Assembly (NCBI GenBank): GCA_018613035.1
Contig: JAGGRA010000064.1
Span: 1-64,000 of the forward strand
Direction of reading: 5' to 3'
Source of the DNA: Pseudomonas sp. ISL-84
GTDB lineage: Bacteria > Bacillota > Bacilli > Bacillales > Cytobacillaceae
DNA: 64,000 bases
Shown here in pieces: positions 33,997-41,567 of this stretch (positions are counted from its first letter, which is position 1; the number at the start of each line of letters is the position of its first letter). A model generated the notes under the pieces. That model was given only the letters and a program-made list of their open reading frames with translations. It did not search any database and was not told the origin of the DNA. The position numbers and the translations under genes were made by a program.

Positions 33997-34224
33997 ATGG
34001 ATGCTGATTTAGCATCGAAAATGATTAAAGGAATGGTTCGAGACTCTTCTGGCAAAGGGAGACCAATAGCAGAGAGAGAGCCGGAGAGGGGAGCTGATCC
34101 CGAAGAAAGTGAGGTTTGTGAGCGGAAATCAATCCTCAAGTTTAACAAAAAAATAAAAACTGCGGAAAAAATCCATAAAGGATTTCTGCCACAGTTCTTT
34201 TTTTTCAATAAGGCTCTTTTCTAA
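33997..34224 (+). CDS. possible small acidic/basic protein, divergent from eutD
   Basis: A frame of up to 75 residues starting MDADLASKMIKGMVRDSSGK with AGGAG 10 nt upstream. It is rich in Glu, Arg and Lys in the middle (PIAEREPERGADPEES). The frame runs through a strong terminator hairpin, which is unusual; loss of one A in the A7 run near 34151 would end it at FNKK just before the hairpin. It might be a real small gene with a shifted end, or simply the leader of a small RNA. Confidence 0.3.
   Translation: MDADLASKMIKGMVRDSSGKGRPIAEREPERGADPEESEVCERKSILKFNKKIKTAEKIHKGFLPQFFFFNKALF
34167..34206 (+). terminator. strong rho-independent terminator
   Basis: AACTGCGG...ATCC pairs with GGAT...CCACAGTT around ATAAA with small internal mismatches, followed by CTTTTTTTTT. 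It implies a plus-strand transcript from the eutD-pucR gap. Confidence 0.75.
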
Positions 34225-34363
34225 AAGATTGTTGTTTTTGAATAGTTTATAAGACATAAACAAGGTTGGGTGATTGGAGCGGAAGCCGCTCGACTGCAGT
34301 CTGTAGCGAAAATCAGCCACTACTCTATTATTATTAAATAGAAAGTTTGCGAAAACCGCTTTC
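34208..34363 (-). repeat. MITE-like dispersed repeat, copy 2
   Basis: Inverted relative to copy 1 (52112-52377). It shares the AAGGCTCTTTTCTAAA end, the GGTTGGGTGATTGGAGCGG segment, AGTAGT and the GCAAACTTT end, with internal deletions. It fills the gap after the pucR stop. Confidence 0.75.
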
Positions 34364-34376
34364 AATAAAATTAGTG

Positions 34377-36083
34377 TTAACCGACCGTAACGGGGTGTTC
34401 TCCTATTTTCCAAATCTTTATGCTCAGATCCAAAAGAAATAAATCATCCGGATCAATAAGGGAAAGACCTGTCAAAGATTCAATCTTTCTTAACCGGTAC
34501 AGCAGGGACTGCCGATGAAGATTCAGCGACCTCGCTGTCTGGCTTACATTTCCATGAAACTGGTTATAGGCGATGAAAGTGCCGATCAAATCCATGTGCC
34601 GCTGCTCGTCATATTGCACAAGAGGCTCAATCGTTGACATGATTATTTCTTTCATCTCTTTATTGCTGGCCAAATTTAATAGCACCCTGTCCACTCTTGT
34701 TTGCTCATACATCATCCGCTGCCCGGAACCCTTTTTCCGCAGCCCGATACTTAAAGCAGTGCTTGCATGAAGAAAACTTTCCCCAAATCCTGAAATTCCT
34801 TCAAAAGCATTGCCGATGCCCCAGGATAAGACAACCTCCGGAAGCAAATTCCCTAGGCGCCTTTCTACAAGATCAAGGAAATTTGTCGCATTTTCATTTT
34901 CCTTTACCCCTGGAGTTTCCAGGAAAATGACAAGCTGTTCACCCTGATAAGTCATCATCATGTCCTTTTTAAGGGACTGGGCAGCATAGTAAATTTCTTC
35001 CTCGATATAAAGAATCATACTTTCGAGCCAATGTTCATAGGAATCATAGTCCTGTTTACGCTTTTGGAATAGTATTTTCATATTTTCCGGATATCCGACA
35101 ATACACACATATGGGTGTTTAAGGTTATATCCAAGCAATTTTGCCCTTGAATCAGCTTGTTCAAATGAGAGGAATTCGCCTTTAGAAAGCTCCTGGACAA
35201 AATCGCTGCGAAGACGCATTTTTGTTTCTTCAATGGCATTTTTCCTTGAAAGCCAAAGAGCAATCGTGGTTGCGGCATGCTCCAACACATTAACCCGAAA
35301 AAGAGTGAGAAAGGATTCGATCGATTCGGAACTCGGAACCATTACAAATAAATAGCCTTGTGGATTGTCGGCTACCTGGAGTACCGGAATCTGAAAAACA
35401 ATCCGGTTTTCTACCTTAACCATTTGGAACTTTTGGAACATGGGGTCTCCTTTTAAAAGAGTGTTTTTTGTCCTTGAGGGAAGGATTCCTTGCAGGACAT
35501 ATCTTTTCCACTCATTTATAAAGGCTTGTGTGTGGATGCTTTTTTCCTGAAGGGTGCCGGATCGGTCTGTAATGGCGATCGGGTACCCAATATGCTTTTC
35601 AACGAATTTTGAGATTTCCTTCAGGCTGGTGTCTTTTAGAATGAACTTAAGAAGCTCCTGCTGAACCTTTTCTGATTTTTCACGTTCTTTATATTCAATG
35701 TCATTAATCTCTTTCATGACCGATTCGATAATACTGGAAAACCGGATTTCCCATGGAATCTCAATAATAATAAAGTTATTCTTTTCGGCCAATTCTATTA
35801 CCTCAGTGGGAATATCGAAAATGTATCTTCCCAAAGCGACCATCAGGGCGGAAGCGTCGGAGTCGATCACATCCTGAACGAACTTTTTGAAAGTTTCAGC
35901 GTCCTCCCCGCAGCCGATCCCTGTTGTCAATACCGCTTCATTTTTTCGGACAAAGTTTTCCACCGGCATTTCGATGGCTGAAATCCATTGAATATGCCGT
36001 TTTTCGGCATATTCCTTTCCGGTAACAATCTTGGCACAATTGAGAATCTTGTATTTTAGTACATCTTTAACTGTTAATCTCAT
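34377..36083 (-). CDS. PucR-family transcriptional regulator of the catabolic cluster
   Basis: A 568-residue regulator. Residues 5-125 are the PucR N-terminal ligand domain (VLTTGIGCGEDAETFKKFV, NNFIIIEIPWEIRFSSIIE). A degenerate GGDEF-like middle region follows, and the C-terminal HTH_30 domain carries FHGNVSQTARSLNLHRQSLLYRLRKIE. PucR of B. subtilis activates purine catabolism; relatives control other nitrogen-compound pathways. Between eutB and eutD it is the natural candidate to sense an ectoine intermediate. Proteobacterial clusters use EnuR and AsnC-type regulators instead. AGAGGGGAG precedes the ATG. Confidence 0.87.
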   Translation of the reverse strand: MRLTVKDVLKYKILNCAKIVTGKEYAEKRHIQWISAIEMPVENFVRKNEAVLTTGIGCGEDAETFKKFVQDVIDSDASALMVALGRYIFDIPTEVIELAEKNNFIIIEIPWEIRFSSIIESVMKEINDIEYKEREKSEKVQQELLKFILKDTSLKEISKFVEKHIGYPIAITDRSGTLQEKSIHTQAFINEWKRYVLQGILPSRTKNTLLKGDPMFQKFQMVKVENRIVFQIPVLQVADNPQGYLFVMVPSSESIESFLTLFRVNVLEHAATTIALWLSRKNAIEETKMRLRSDFVQELSKGEFLSFEQADSRAKLLGYNLKHPYVCIVGYPENMKILFQKRKQDYDSYEHWLESMILYIEEEIYYAAQSLKKDMMMTYQGEQLVIFLETPGVKENENATNFLDLVERRLGNLLPEVVLSWGIGNAFEGISGFGESFLHASTALSIGLRKKGSGQRMMYEQTRVDRVLLNLASNKEMKEIIMSTIEPLVQYDEQRHMDLIGTFIAYNQFHGNVSQTARSLNLHRQSLLYRLRKIESLTGLSLIDPDDLFLLDLSIKIWKIGEHPVTVG

Positions 36084-36470
36084 ATTGGCTCCCCTCTGAA
36101 CACCTTAAGATTAATAAGATAAAAGACTTTTATTATAGGAAACCATATTCAGACAGCAACGTCTACTATTAATTTTACGCTCTTCCAGTTAATATTTTAT
36201 TAATATAACAATATCAGCACACTACCATAATAATCGAGGGGAAAGGATTCTTTTGCCAAAATACGCTCTGGAATTCCCTGTCTCTGTCATTTCGTAAGGA
36301 CTTAAAATAAGCTAATGCCCGCGACTTTTTTGCTAAAGCCAAAACTTTATTGAGGTTTCTTGAATGCAGTGGCCCATGAGGGGAAATTTCCAGCGGCACG
36401 CAAAGTTTGAGTGGCATAATAGCATCTTTCGGTACCTTTCTTATACGGTAATTCCGGCATTAACATCTTC
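36084..36470. other. intergenic region between eutB and pucR
   Basis: No supported gene in 387 bp. A 67-codon frame on the minus strand (36214-36417) has no ribosome binding site and no recognisable product. The part next to pucR is AT-rich and likely holds its promoter. Confidence 0.5.
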
Positions 36471-37481
36471 TCATCCTTCATTACAACTGGCATAATCTTG
36501 AATTATCCGATGAATGACAGAAAGATCCACATTATGTCCGCTGATGATTACAGCAACGTCCCCCTCCTGCCGGGGAATTTTCCCGCCTAAAACCGCTGCA
36601 ATTCCAGTGGCTGCCGCTCCCTCCATAATCATTCTGTGCTTATCTATCATAAAAGCCATACTGTATGCAATCTCCTCTTCGGGAATCAGATAAGCGTTAT
36701 CCATGTATTTCTGAACCATACGGAAGGTGTAACTGTTATCCAGACCGATTCCGCCCAGCAAGCTGTCGGCAAGAGTTTCACTCTCTTCAAGCAATACAGG
36801 TTTCCCTGCTTTTAAACTCTCATGCATGACAGCAGATTTTTCCATACAAACACCTGAAACTCTTATCCCCTTGTCATTTGATTTCACCGCGAGCCCAATC
36901 CCTGAAAGAAGCCCTCCGCCCGAAAGAGGGACAATCACATCTGTTAAGTTCGGAAGTTCCTCCAAAAGCTCCAAACCAATCGTTCCCTGTCCGGCAATCA
37001 CATGGGGATCATCAAACGGCTGAATCACAGTCAGCCCTTCCATCCTCTCCAGCTCATAGCATCGTTCCCCGGCGGCATCCTGGCTGTCACCGTATATTTC
37101 TATTTTGGCTCCCAGCCTTTTTAATGAATCGACCTTAGCTCTGGGGACACGGTTCGATAAACATACAACTGCCTCAATTCCAAGCTTTTTTGCCACATAC
37201 GCAACAGCCATTCCATGGTTCCCCGTTGAATATGTAGCGATTCCCCGCCCTCTCGCTTCAGAGCTTAAACTCAAAATTTTATTCGCTGCCCCTCTGACTT
37301 TAAAGGCTCCAATTTCATGAACATTTTCCAGTTTAAAAAAAACCCTCCGGCCCATTTTTTCAGACAGGATAGTCGATTGAATCAATGGAGTCTTATATAC
37401 CAGGGAAGAAATTCGCTTCTTTGCCTCCCAAATATCGCGGATGGAAATATCTATTCTCCCCTTAACAGATTTTGAATGCAT
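36471..37481 (-). CDS. eutB: hydroxyectoine utilisation dehydratase EutB (threonine dehydratase-like)
   Basis: A 336-residue PLP enzyme, fold type II. The PLP lysine is in GAFKVRGAANK (near residue 61), and the phosphate loop is PLSGGGLLSGIG. EutB-like features are PRAKVDSLKRLGAKIEIYG, the QDAAGERC segment, AGQGTIGLELL, ADSLLGGIGLDNSYTF and SGHNVD near the end. EutB removes the 3-hydroxyl (as water) from 3-hydroxy-diaminobutyrate in hydroxyectoine breakdown. Ordinary threonine/serine dehydratase is the alternative. It starts at ATG 37481 with GGAGGG 8 nt upstream and is transcribed apart from the eutD operon. Confidence 0.8.
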   Translation of the reverse strand: MHSKSVKGRIDISIRDIWEAKKRISSLVYKTPLIQSTILSEKMGRRVFFKLENVHEIGAFKVRGAANKILSLSSEARGRGIATYSTGNHGMAVAYVAKKLGIEAVVCLSNRVPRAKVDSLKRLGAKIEIYGDSQDAAGERCYELERMEGLTVIQPFDDPHVIAGQGTIGLELLEELPNLTDVIVPLSGGGLLSGIGLAVKSNDKGIRVSGVCMEKSAVMHESLKAGKPVLLEESETLADSLLGGIGLDNSYTFRMVQKYMDNAYLIPEEEIAYSMAFMIDKHRMIMEGAAATGIAAVLGGKIPRQEGDVAVIISGHNVDLSVIHRIIQDYASCNEG

Positions 37482-37527
37482 CAATGTTTCCCTCCATAAA
37501 AGAATTTCTTACATTAATAGTAGTCCG

Positions 37528-37542
37528 ATATTTCAGATAATT
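37528..37542 (-). promoter_or_regulatory. weak CodY-box-like sequence upstream of eutB
   Basis: On the minus strand AATTATCTGAAATAT matches the CodY consensus AATTTTCWGAAAATT at 12 of 15 positions, 46-61 bp before the eutB start. CodY control would suit nitrogen-compound catabolism; the match alone is weak. Confidence 0.3.
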
Positions 37543-37713
37543 CAATTGTCCAAAGTGCTTATAAAAAGCAAAGGTTTTTCATACAATTTTTTTTATTAAA
37601 CATTAGACGCTGTTGGAAGGCCAATTGCTGCATAAAAACCCCTTCTTTAAGAAAATTAACACCCTTTAGAAACAAAAAAGAAATACCCATAAAGGATATT
37701 TCGACAAAATTCG

Positions 37714-37733
37714 GGTGGTACCTGGTACCTATA
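37714..37733. repeat. remnant of the GTGCCAGGTACC palindrome family
   Basis: GTGGTACCTGGTACCTATAT keeps one arm of the dispersed palindrome without its partner. The stop codon of the DUF3231 gene lies inside it. Confidence 0.5.
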
Positions 37734-38727
37734 TGAGATTCCTTCGTTCTTCCATTTGCGGCGGTTCTTCCATCCAGCCGTTTTGGATCATGATTTTGGC
37801 TCCGCGGTGGGCGTATTCGAATATGTCTTTTGAGAAGATCCCTGCTTTGGTCGGAATGTCATTCCGCAAACTGAAGGCTGTGCCGATTGCATTTTTTCCT
37901 AGTGAGAAGCTGCAGAAAAGGCTGGTGCAGTACATCATCAGTTTATCGGAAAATGGGGCTGCAGTTGAGCGTGTGGCATTTCCTCCTGCTCCCAATGGGG
38001 TTTGAATCCCGTCCTCGAGCATCATTTCCGAAAATTCTTTAATGATGCTTTTGGCCAATTCCGCACCCTCCGAAAAGTATTTTCTTACTTCTTTCTCCTG
38101 TGCACATTGGGCAAAACCGGTAATCAGCTGCATCCCAGTTGCATTTGCATCAATTGAATAATGTAGCTGACTGACCTCGACTGTATTCATCGTCCGTTTC
38201 TGACCGAACGGGCTTGTTCCTTTTAAATAGCTTGTATCCTTTACGAACTCCGCTTTTTTTGGCATGGTCACATAAGGCGCACGGCTAAGCAGACCTTTTT
38301 CAAGCAGATATTGGGTGCATTGCCGCGAATAATCCTGGGTGTGAGCTGTAAGGTCTTTATACAGCAAAATAATATCTTCCCGGTAGGACATGCTTAAATG
38401 CAGGGTATGCAGACCCATGCTGATCGAGTTCATCAGGCGCACAAACATAATATCAAACCCGTTGCTGTATAATTTCGGTGCATCGGGAATCACATCCTGT
38501 TCCGTGAACCCAACCGGAATGGCTGCCCCTTCATCCTTGAATATTTGTACAATCTTCTGTACATAAGGGTTCACTTCTTCACACAGACCGGTCATAATAT
38601 TCTTCGCTTTTTCATCATCCGCTTTTTCAATAAAATAATCGAGCATTCTTAACAGCATGGTTTTCTGCTGATACGTCATCCATAAAGTTCCGAGTTCATT
38701 TGATGTAATCGCTGGGCTTTCAGGCAT
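37729..38727 (-). CDS. DUF3231 family protein
   Basis: A 332-residue protein made of two similar helical halves of about 165 residues, each with a four-helix-bundle look (first: LGTLWMTYQQKTMLLRMLDYF; second: LHYSIDANATGMQLITGFAQ). This is the DUF3231 layout common in Bacillus, often in two or more copies per genome and sometimes linked to sporulation or spore coats. Function is unknown. GGGGGAA lies 8 nt before the ATG. Its last codons and stop overlap a fragment of a dispersed repeat, which may have trimmed the 3' end. Confidence 0.75.
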   Translation of the reverse strand: MPESPAITSNELGTLWMTYQQKTMLLRMLDYFIEKADDEKAKNIMTGLCEEVNPYVQKIVQIFKDEGAAIPVGFTEQDVIPDAPKLYSNGFDIMFVRLMNSISMGLHTLHLSMSYREDIILLYKDLTAHTQDYSRQCTQYLLEKGLLSRAPYVTMPKKAEFVKDTSYLKGTSPFGQKRTMNTVEVSQLHYSIDANATGMQLITGFAQCAQEKEVRKYFSEGAELAKSIIKEFSEMMLEDGIQTPLGAGGNATRSTAAPFSDKLMMYCTSLFCSFSLGKNAIGTAFSLRNDIPTKAGIFSKDIFEYAHRGAKIMIQNGWMEEPPQMEERRNLI

Positions 38728-38809
38728 ATATTTTCCCCCATCAATAAAGTTATTACTATACTTCCTTTAACTGTAAAAAAAATGCATTTAGGGCAAAAAA
38801 AAGAACCTC

Positions 38810-39595
38810 CTAAGAGGCCCCTAGTTCTTTCCGATCAAAATAAACACGTAATACTTGTTTGAGGGATTGGTCAAGCTGCACCCATTCATTAATCTCATAG
38901 TTATTTAATAACTTTGCAAGGTTTGGCTTAATGCCGATTAATTTTATAACGCTGCCTGTCATGAAGTTCAAGGTTTTAATAAGCTGGGTGAACTTCTCGA
39001 TGCCTTTGTCCTCCACTTCGCCAACGGCTGTAAGATCGAAGAGAATTTCATCATACTCACCGGCAAACACAGACTTTAGGCAGCTTTCGGAGATCACATT
39101 GATTTTATCTGCCGTAATATCCCCATACAAAGGAATCAGGCACATGGATTCCGAAAGAGGAATAAACGGGCCTGATAATTGGTTCAAGCGGATCAGAACC
39201 TGTTCAAGTTCTTCCTTTTTCTCCAAAAGCTCAAAATCAGTTGAGGCAAGGCGTCCCTGCAGCTCCATCAGCTTATTCATCAGGCCTTCATTTGAGCTGT
39301 CTTTCGGCAAAAAGATCATATTGGCGCAATCATCACTGTCCCACAGAATGTGGACATCAAATAGTGCCAGCGGAGCATTCTTTGTCTTCATGTTAAGCTC
39401 CAGCTTAACCGGTTTCATCCCAGGCTCCCGGCTGTAATGGATCAGCTTCTCGATGCTTTCTTCATCTATTATACTTTTCAGATGGCCATCGTTAAGGTCA
39501 AAGTACTCCCTCGCCAAAGTGGAATAGCTTAGTATTTTTCCGTGCATGTCCGCGACTAAAAAGGCGAGCGGAAGCTGTTGGTCAAAATATTGCAT
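38810..39595 (-). CDS. PAS-STAS protein, candidate stressosome-like output
   Basis: A 261-residue protein. Residues 5-110 form a PAS-like domain (AFLVADMHGKILSYSTLAREYF). A coiled segment (LMELQGRLASTDFELLEKKEELEQVLIRL) links it to a C-terminal STAS domain (PFIPLSESMCLIPLYGDITAD... IKLIGIKPNLAKLL). The usual RsbR threonine region is EILFDLTAVGEVEDKGIEKF, so the phosphorylatable DT motif is altered. The ATG at 39595 has GGGAGG 8 nt upstream and overlaps the B12-binding gene by 14 bp. It looks like the effector of the operon. Confidence 0.8.
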   Translation of the reverse strand: MQYFDQQLPLAFLVADMHGKILSYSTLAREYFDLNDGHLKSIIDEESIEKLIHYSREPGMKPVKLELNMKTKNAPLALFDVHILWDSDDCANMIFLPKDSSNEGLMNKLMELQGRLASTDFELLEKKEELEQVLIRLNQLSGPFIPLSESMCLIPLYGDITADKINVISESCLKSVFAGEYDEILFDLTAVGEVEDKGIEKFTQLIKTLNFMTGSVIKLIGIKPNLAKLLNNYEINEWVQLDQSLKQVLRVYFDRKELGAS

Positions 39596-40226
39596 TTTGT
39601 TGTCCTCCCGCCTGGTAGTTTTGCAGCCAATTTTTTGTTTCCGGCAAATTGCGGAGAATAACCGTATCTTCCGTGCAATAAGGAAGCAAATCATATTTAT
39701 CCGCTAAGCGCCCGCCAAGAATGACGGCTGGTTTATGCGGAAGCTTTGAAAATTTTGCCGCATATTCCTTAAGCTTTGGCAGGTGATAGACAATGCTGAC
39801 CGACATGCCAATTACATTTGGCTTCCATTCCTTTGCCGTTTTAAGAGCGTATTCCAATGGAAGGCTTGGGCCAAAATACTTCGTCTCCCAGCCGTTCTCT
39901 TCAAATAAACTGTTCACCATTTTCAGGCCAATATAATGCTGCTCCCCATCCAGGCAAAGAAACATGGCTTTCTGTCCTGATTCTATTTTATCGCGGTTAT
40001 AAGCCAGTTTTGACAGCACAAAATCACATGTAGCCGTAGCTAAATGTTCATCCGCAACCGTTATTTGATTTGTCTCCCATAGAAAGCCGATATGCTGCAT
40101 CGCAGGCGTAATTAAATTTTGATAGACTTCCAGCCGCGAAAGATCCTGATGCTTCTGAATATGCGCCCACACTTTTGCAGAATCTCCTTCAAGCAAAAAG
40201 GAAGCAAGTGTCTCAGCATGCTGCAT
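39582..40226 (-). CDS. stand-alone cobalamin (B12)-binding protein
   Basis: A 214-residue protein. Residues 1-85 form the helical B12-binding cap (ITPAMQHIGFLWETNQITVADEHLATA, with the W...E..H signature of CarH/MetH caps). Residues 87-205 are the Rossmann B12 domain with the lower-ligand motif CLDGEQHYIGLKMV (E-x-H-x-x-G in place of D-x-H-x-x-G) and strands NVIGMSVSIVYHL and AVILGGRLAD. CarH-type light sensors use the same two domains with a MerR DNA-binding domain, which is missing here. It sits between a small helical protein and a PAS-STAS protein. Confidence 0.85.
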   Translation of the reverse strand: MQHAETLASFLLEGDSAKVWAHIQKHQDLSRLEVYQNLITPAMQHIGFLWETNQITVADEHLATATCDFVLSKLAYNRDKIESGQKAMFLCLDGEQHYIGLKMVNSLFEENGWETKYFGPSLPLEYALKTAKEWKPNVIGMSVSIVYHLPKLKEYAAKFSKLPHKPAVILGGRLADKYDLLPYCTEDTVILRNLPETKNWLQNYQAGGQQNAIF

Positions 40227-40227
40227 A

Positions 40228-40596
40228 TTACACCTCTCCCTTCTCTCGTTCGCCTTTCAGTACAGCAATGGCTTCGGATAAATAAAGAGTGAACATATCT
40301 GCTTGCTGTTCATCTTCTCCTCTTTCCTCTCTCAGCACAGTTTGAATCAATTCAAAGTTGTCAATCAAATGCTGCGTTTTCATTCCATGCTTCGTTAAAA
40401 TGCCATCAAGCCAAACAGCATAATCCGTAAAAAAGGCAGATTGATTTAATTCAAAGGCCGATTGGAGATGCTTCATATGGTGATGGTTATCTTCGCCGCA
40501 CTTCTCTTTCCCTTTCTCGCCAAACCGCTCCAGCAAGGAAGGCTCCCGTTCATAAATCATTGCCGTTACTTTGTTGACGACCGCATCAAAATTCAC
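40228..40596 (-). CDS. small helical protein, possible RsbR-N-like sensor subunit
   Basis: A 122-residue all-helical, acidic protein that I do not firmly recognise. Features are CGEDNHHHMKHLQSAFELNQ and YAVWLDGILTKHGMKTQHLIDNF. The pattern resembles the helical N-domain of RsbR/globin-like sensors as a separate polypeptide. A His cluster (HHHMKH) could bind a metal or cofactor. Its GTG overlaps the upstream ABM gene stop by 4 bp and its stop is 1 bp before the B12 gene, so stoichiometric synthesis with both is likely. Confidence 0.65.
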   Translation of the reverse strand: MNFDAVVNKVTAMIYEREPSLLERFGEKGKEKCGEDNHHHMKHLQSAFELNQSAFFTDYAVWLDGILTKHGMKTQHLIDNFELIQTVLREERGEDEQQADMFTLYLSEAIAVLKGEREKGEV

Positions 40597-40898
40597 TTAG
40601 CCACCACCTTATATTGCGACACCTTTGGAACGACCGCAGCCAATTCCTGGTCCGGGTACTTTTTCTCCAAATCATGGATTCTTTTAAAATCCTCGCTTCG
40701 GACCCAATTTAAATAGCTCTCCTTTGTATCAAAAATCAGCTGGACCGTCAGCTCGCCCGGCCGCTTATCATTTTGCAGCAGCAAAAAGTCGACAAACCCC
40801 TCAGCTCCATCAACCGACCGTGAGCGATTTTTATATATATGAATGACTTCCTCCGATTTTTCATCGGGTACATCAAAGGTTGAAAAAACCGTATACAT
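40593..40898 (-). CDS. ABM-domain protein (antibiotic biosynthesis monooxygenase/IsdG-like fold)
   Basis: A 101-residue ferredoxin-like dimeric alpha-beta barrel protein. The family pattern is ...FVDFLLLQNDKRPGELTVQLIFDTKESYLNWV followed by SEDFKRIHD, read here in separate strands and helices. Relatives include haem-degrading HmoA/HmoB and small oxygenases. AAGGAGG precedes the ATG by 7-8 nt. It heads the four-gene operon with the helical, B12-binding and PAS-STAS proteins, so it may modify or bind a tetrapyrrole; that is inference. Confidence 0.75.
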   Translation of the reverse strand: MYTVFSTFDVPDEKSEEVIHIYKNRSRSVDGAEGFVDFLLLQNDKRPGELTVQLIFDTKESYLNWVRSEDFKRIHDLEKKYPDQELAAVVPKVSQYKVVAK

Positions 40899-41015
40899 GT
40901 ATTCTCCTCCTTTTTGGGAGTTTTCAGGCTTCTCAAGTATAACATAGTGATGGAGTTTGTCCTTTTTGGAGGGTGGGGAGATGTTTCATTGCGCAGGGGG
41001 ATAATTAGATTCATT

Positions 41016-41286
41016 TTTTGGTCGTTAATCACTCTTTAACTTCCATACCCATTCCCTCTCCTCACTTTTGGTCGTTAATTCGGCTTTAACTACCAGATCC
41101 ATTCCTTCTCCTCGCTTTTCGTCGTTAATCCTTCTTATTTACTACCATTTCCTCACCCTTCTCCGATTTTTGGTCGTTAATCCGGCTCTTTAACTACCAT
41201 ACCCATTCCCTCTCCTCACTTTTGGTCGTTAATCCAGCTCTTTAACTACCCTACCCATCCCTTTTCCGACTTTTGGTCGTTAAGAT
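41016..41286. repeat. 50-52-bp tandem repeat array
   Basis: Six units start with TTTTGGTCGTTAA or TTTTCGTCGTTAA at 41016, 41066, 41116, 41168, 41220 and 41271, spaced 50, 50, 52, 52 and 51 bp. Each full unit continues with a CTTTAACTACCATACCCATT-type segment and CTCTCCTCAC. The units are degenerate copies of each other over their full length, so this is a tandem array and not a CRISPR. Confidence 0.9.
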
Positions 41287-41488
41287 AACGCCAGCCTTCA
41301 ATTTCATACATTAGCTCTAACGATCTCAGCCTTAAGCCTGAGAGAAAGATATGTCTCTGGCTCGTTATGACTCTTGTTCATCCGCGTTAAGATGGTACAT
41401 GTAGGAATTGTTAAGTTTTTCCTGCAAACAAGGTCTGATATTGGCGAAATAGGTCGTACGAATTATTGGTATTTTAAAGAAAAACTAG

Positions 41489-41517
41489 TTATTATTACCT
41501 ATTTTTCTGTGTATAAT
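41489..41517 (+). promoter_or_regulatory. predicted sigma-A promoter of swrC
   Basis: TTATTA (41489-41494), 17-bp spacer, TATAAT (41512-41517), about 50 bp before the swrC ATG. Confidence 0.5.
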
Positions 41518-41567
41518 TAGATCTTGGGTGCGAATTTCCACTATTTTAGGGAGCAAGGAGAATGTTT

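Larger units (their letters stand above)
33805..34376. other. region between pucR and eutD: promoter, small ORF, terminator and MITE copy
   Basis: From right to left: MITE-like copy 2 (34208-34363), a strong plus-strand terminator (34167-34206), a possible small plus-strand ORF (33997-34224), then the eutD promoter. Nothing else is seen. Confidence 0.7.
40899..41567. other. divergent promoter region with 50-bp repeat array
   Basis: No gene seen between the ABM operon and swrC. It contains the repeat array at 41016-41286 and the swrC promoter at 41489-41517. 41287-41485 shows no clear structure. Confidence 0.7.

Noticed and set aside
36214-36417. 67-codon minus-strand frame between eutB and pucR
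   Set aside because: It has no ribosome binding site, no recognisable product, and the region behaves as intergenic.
41016-41286. CRISPR array
   Set aside because: The segments between the conserved TTTTGGTCGTTAA cores are themselves repeats, with no unique spacers, and no cas genes are present.
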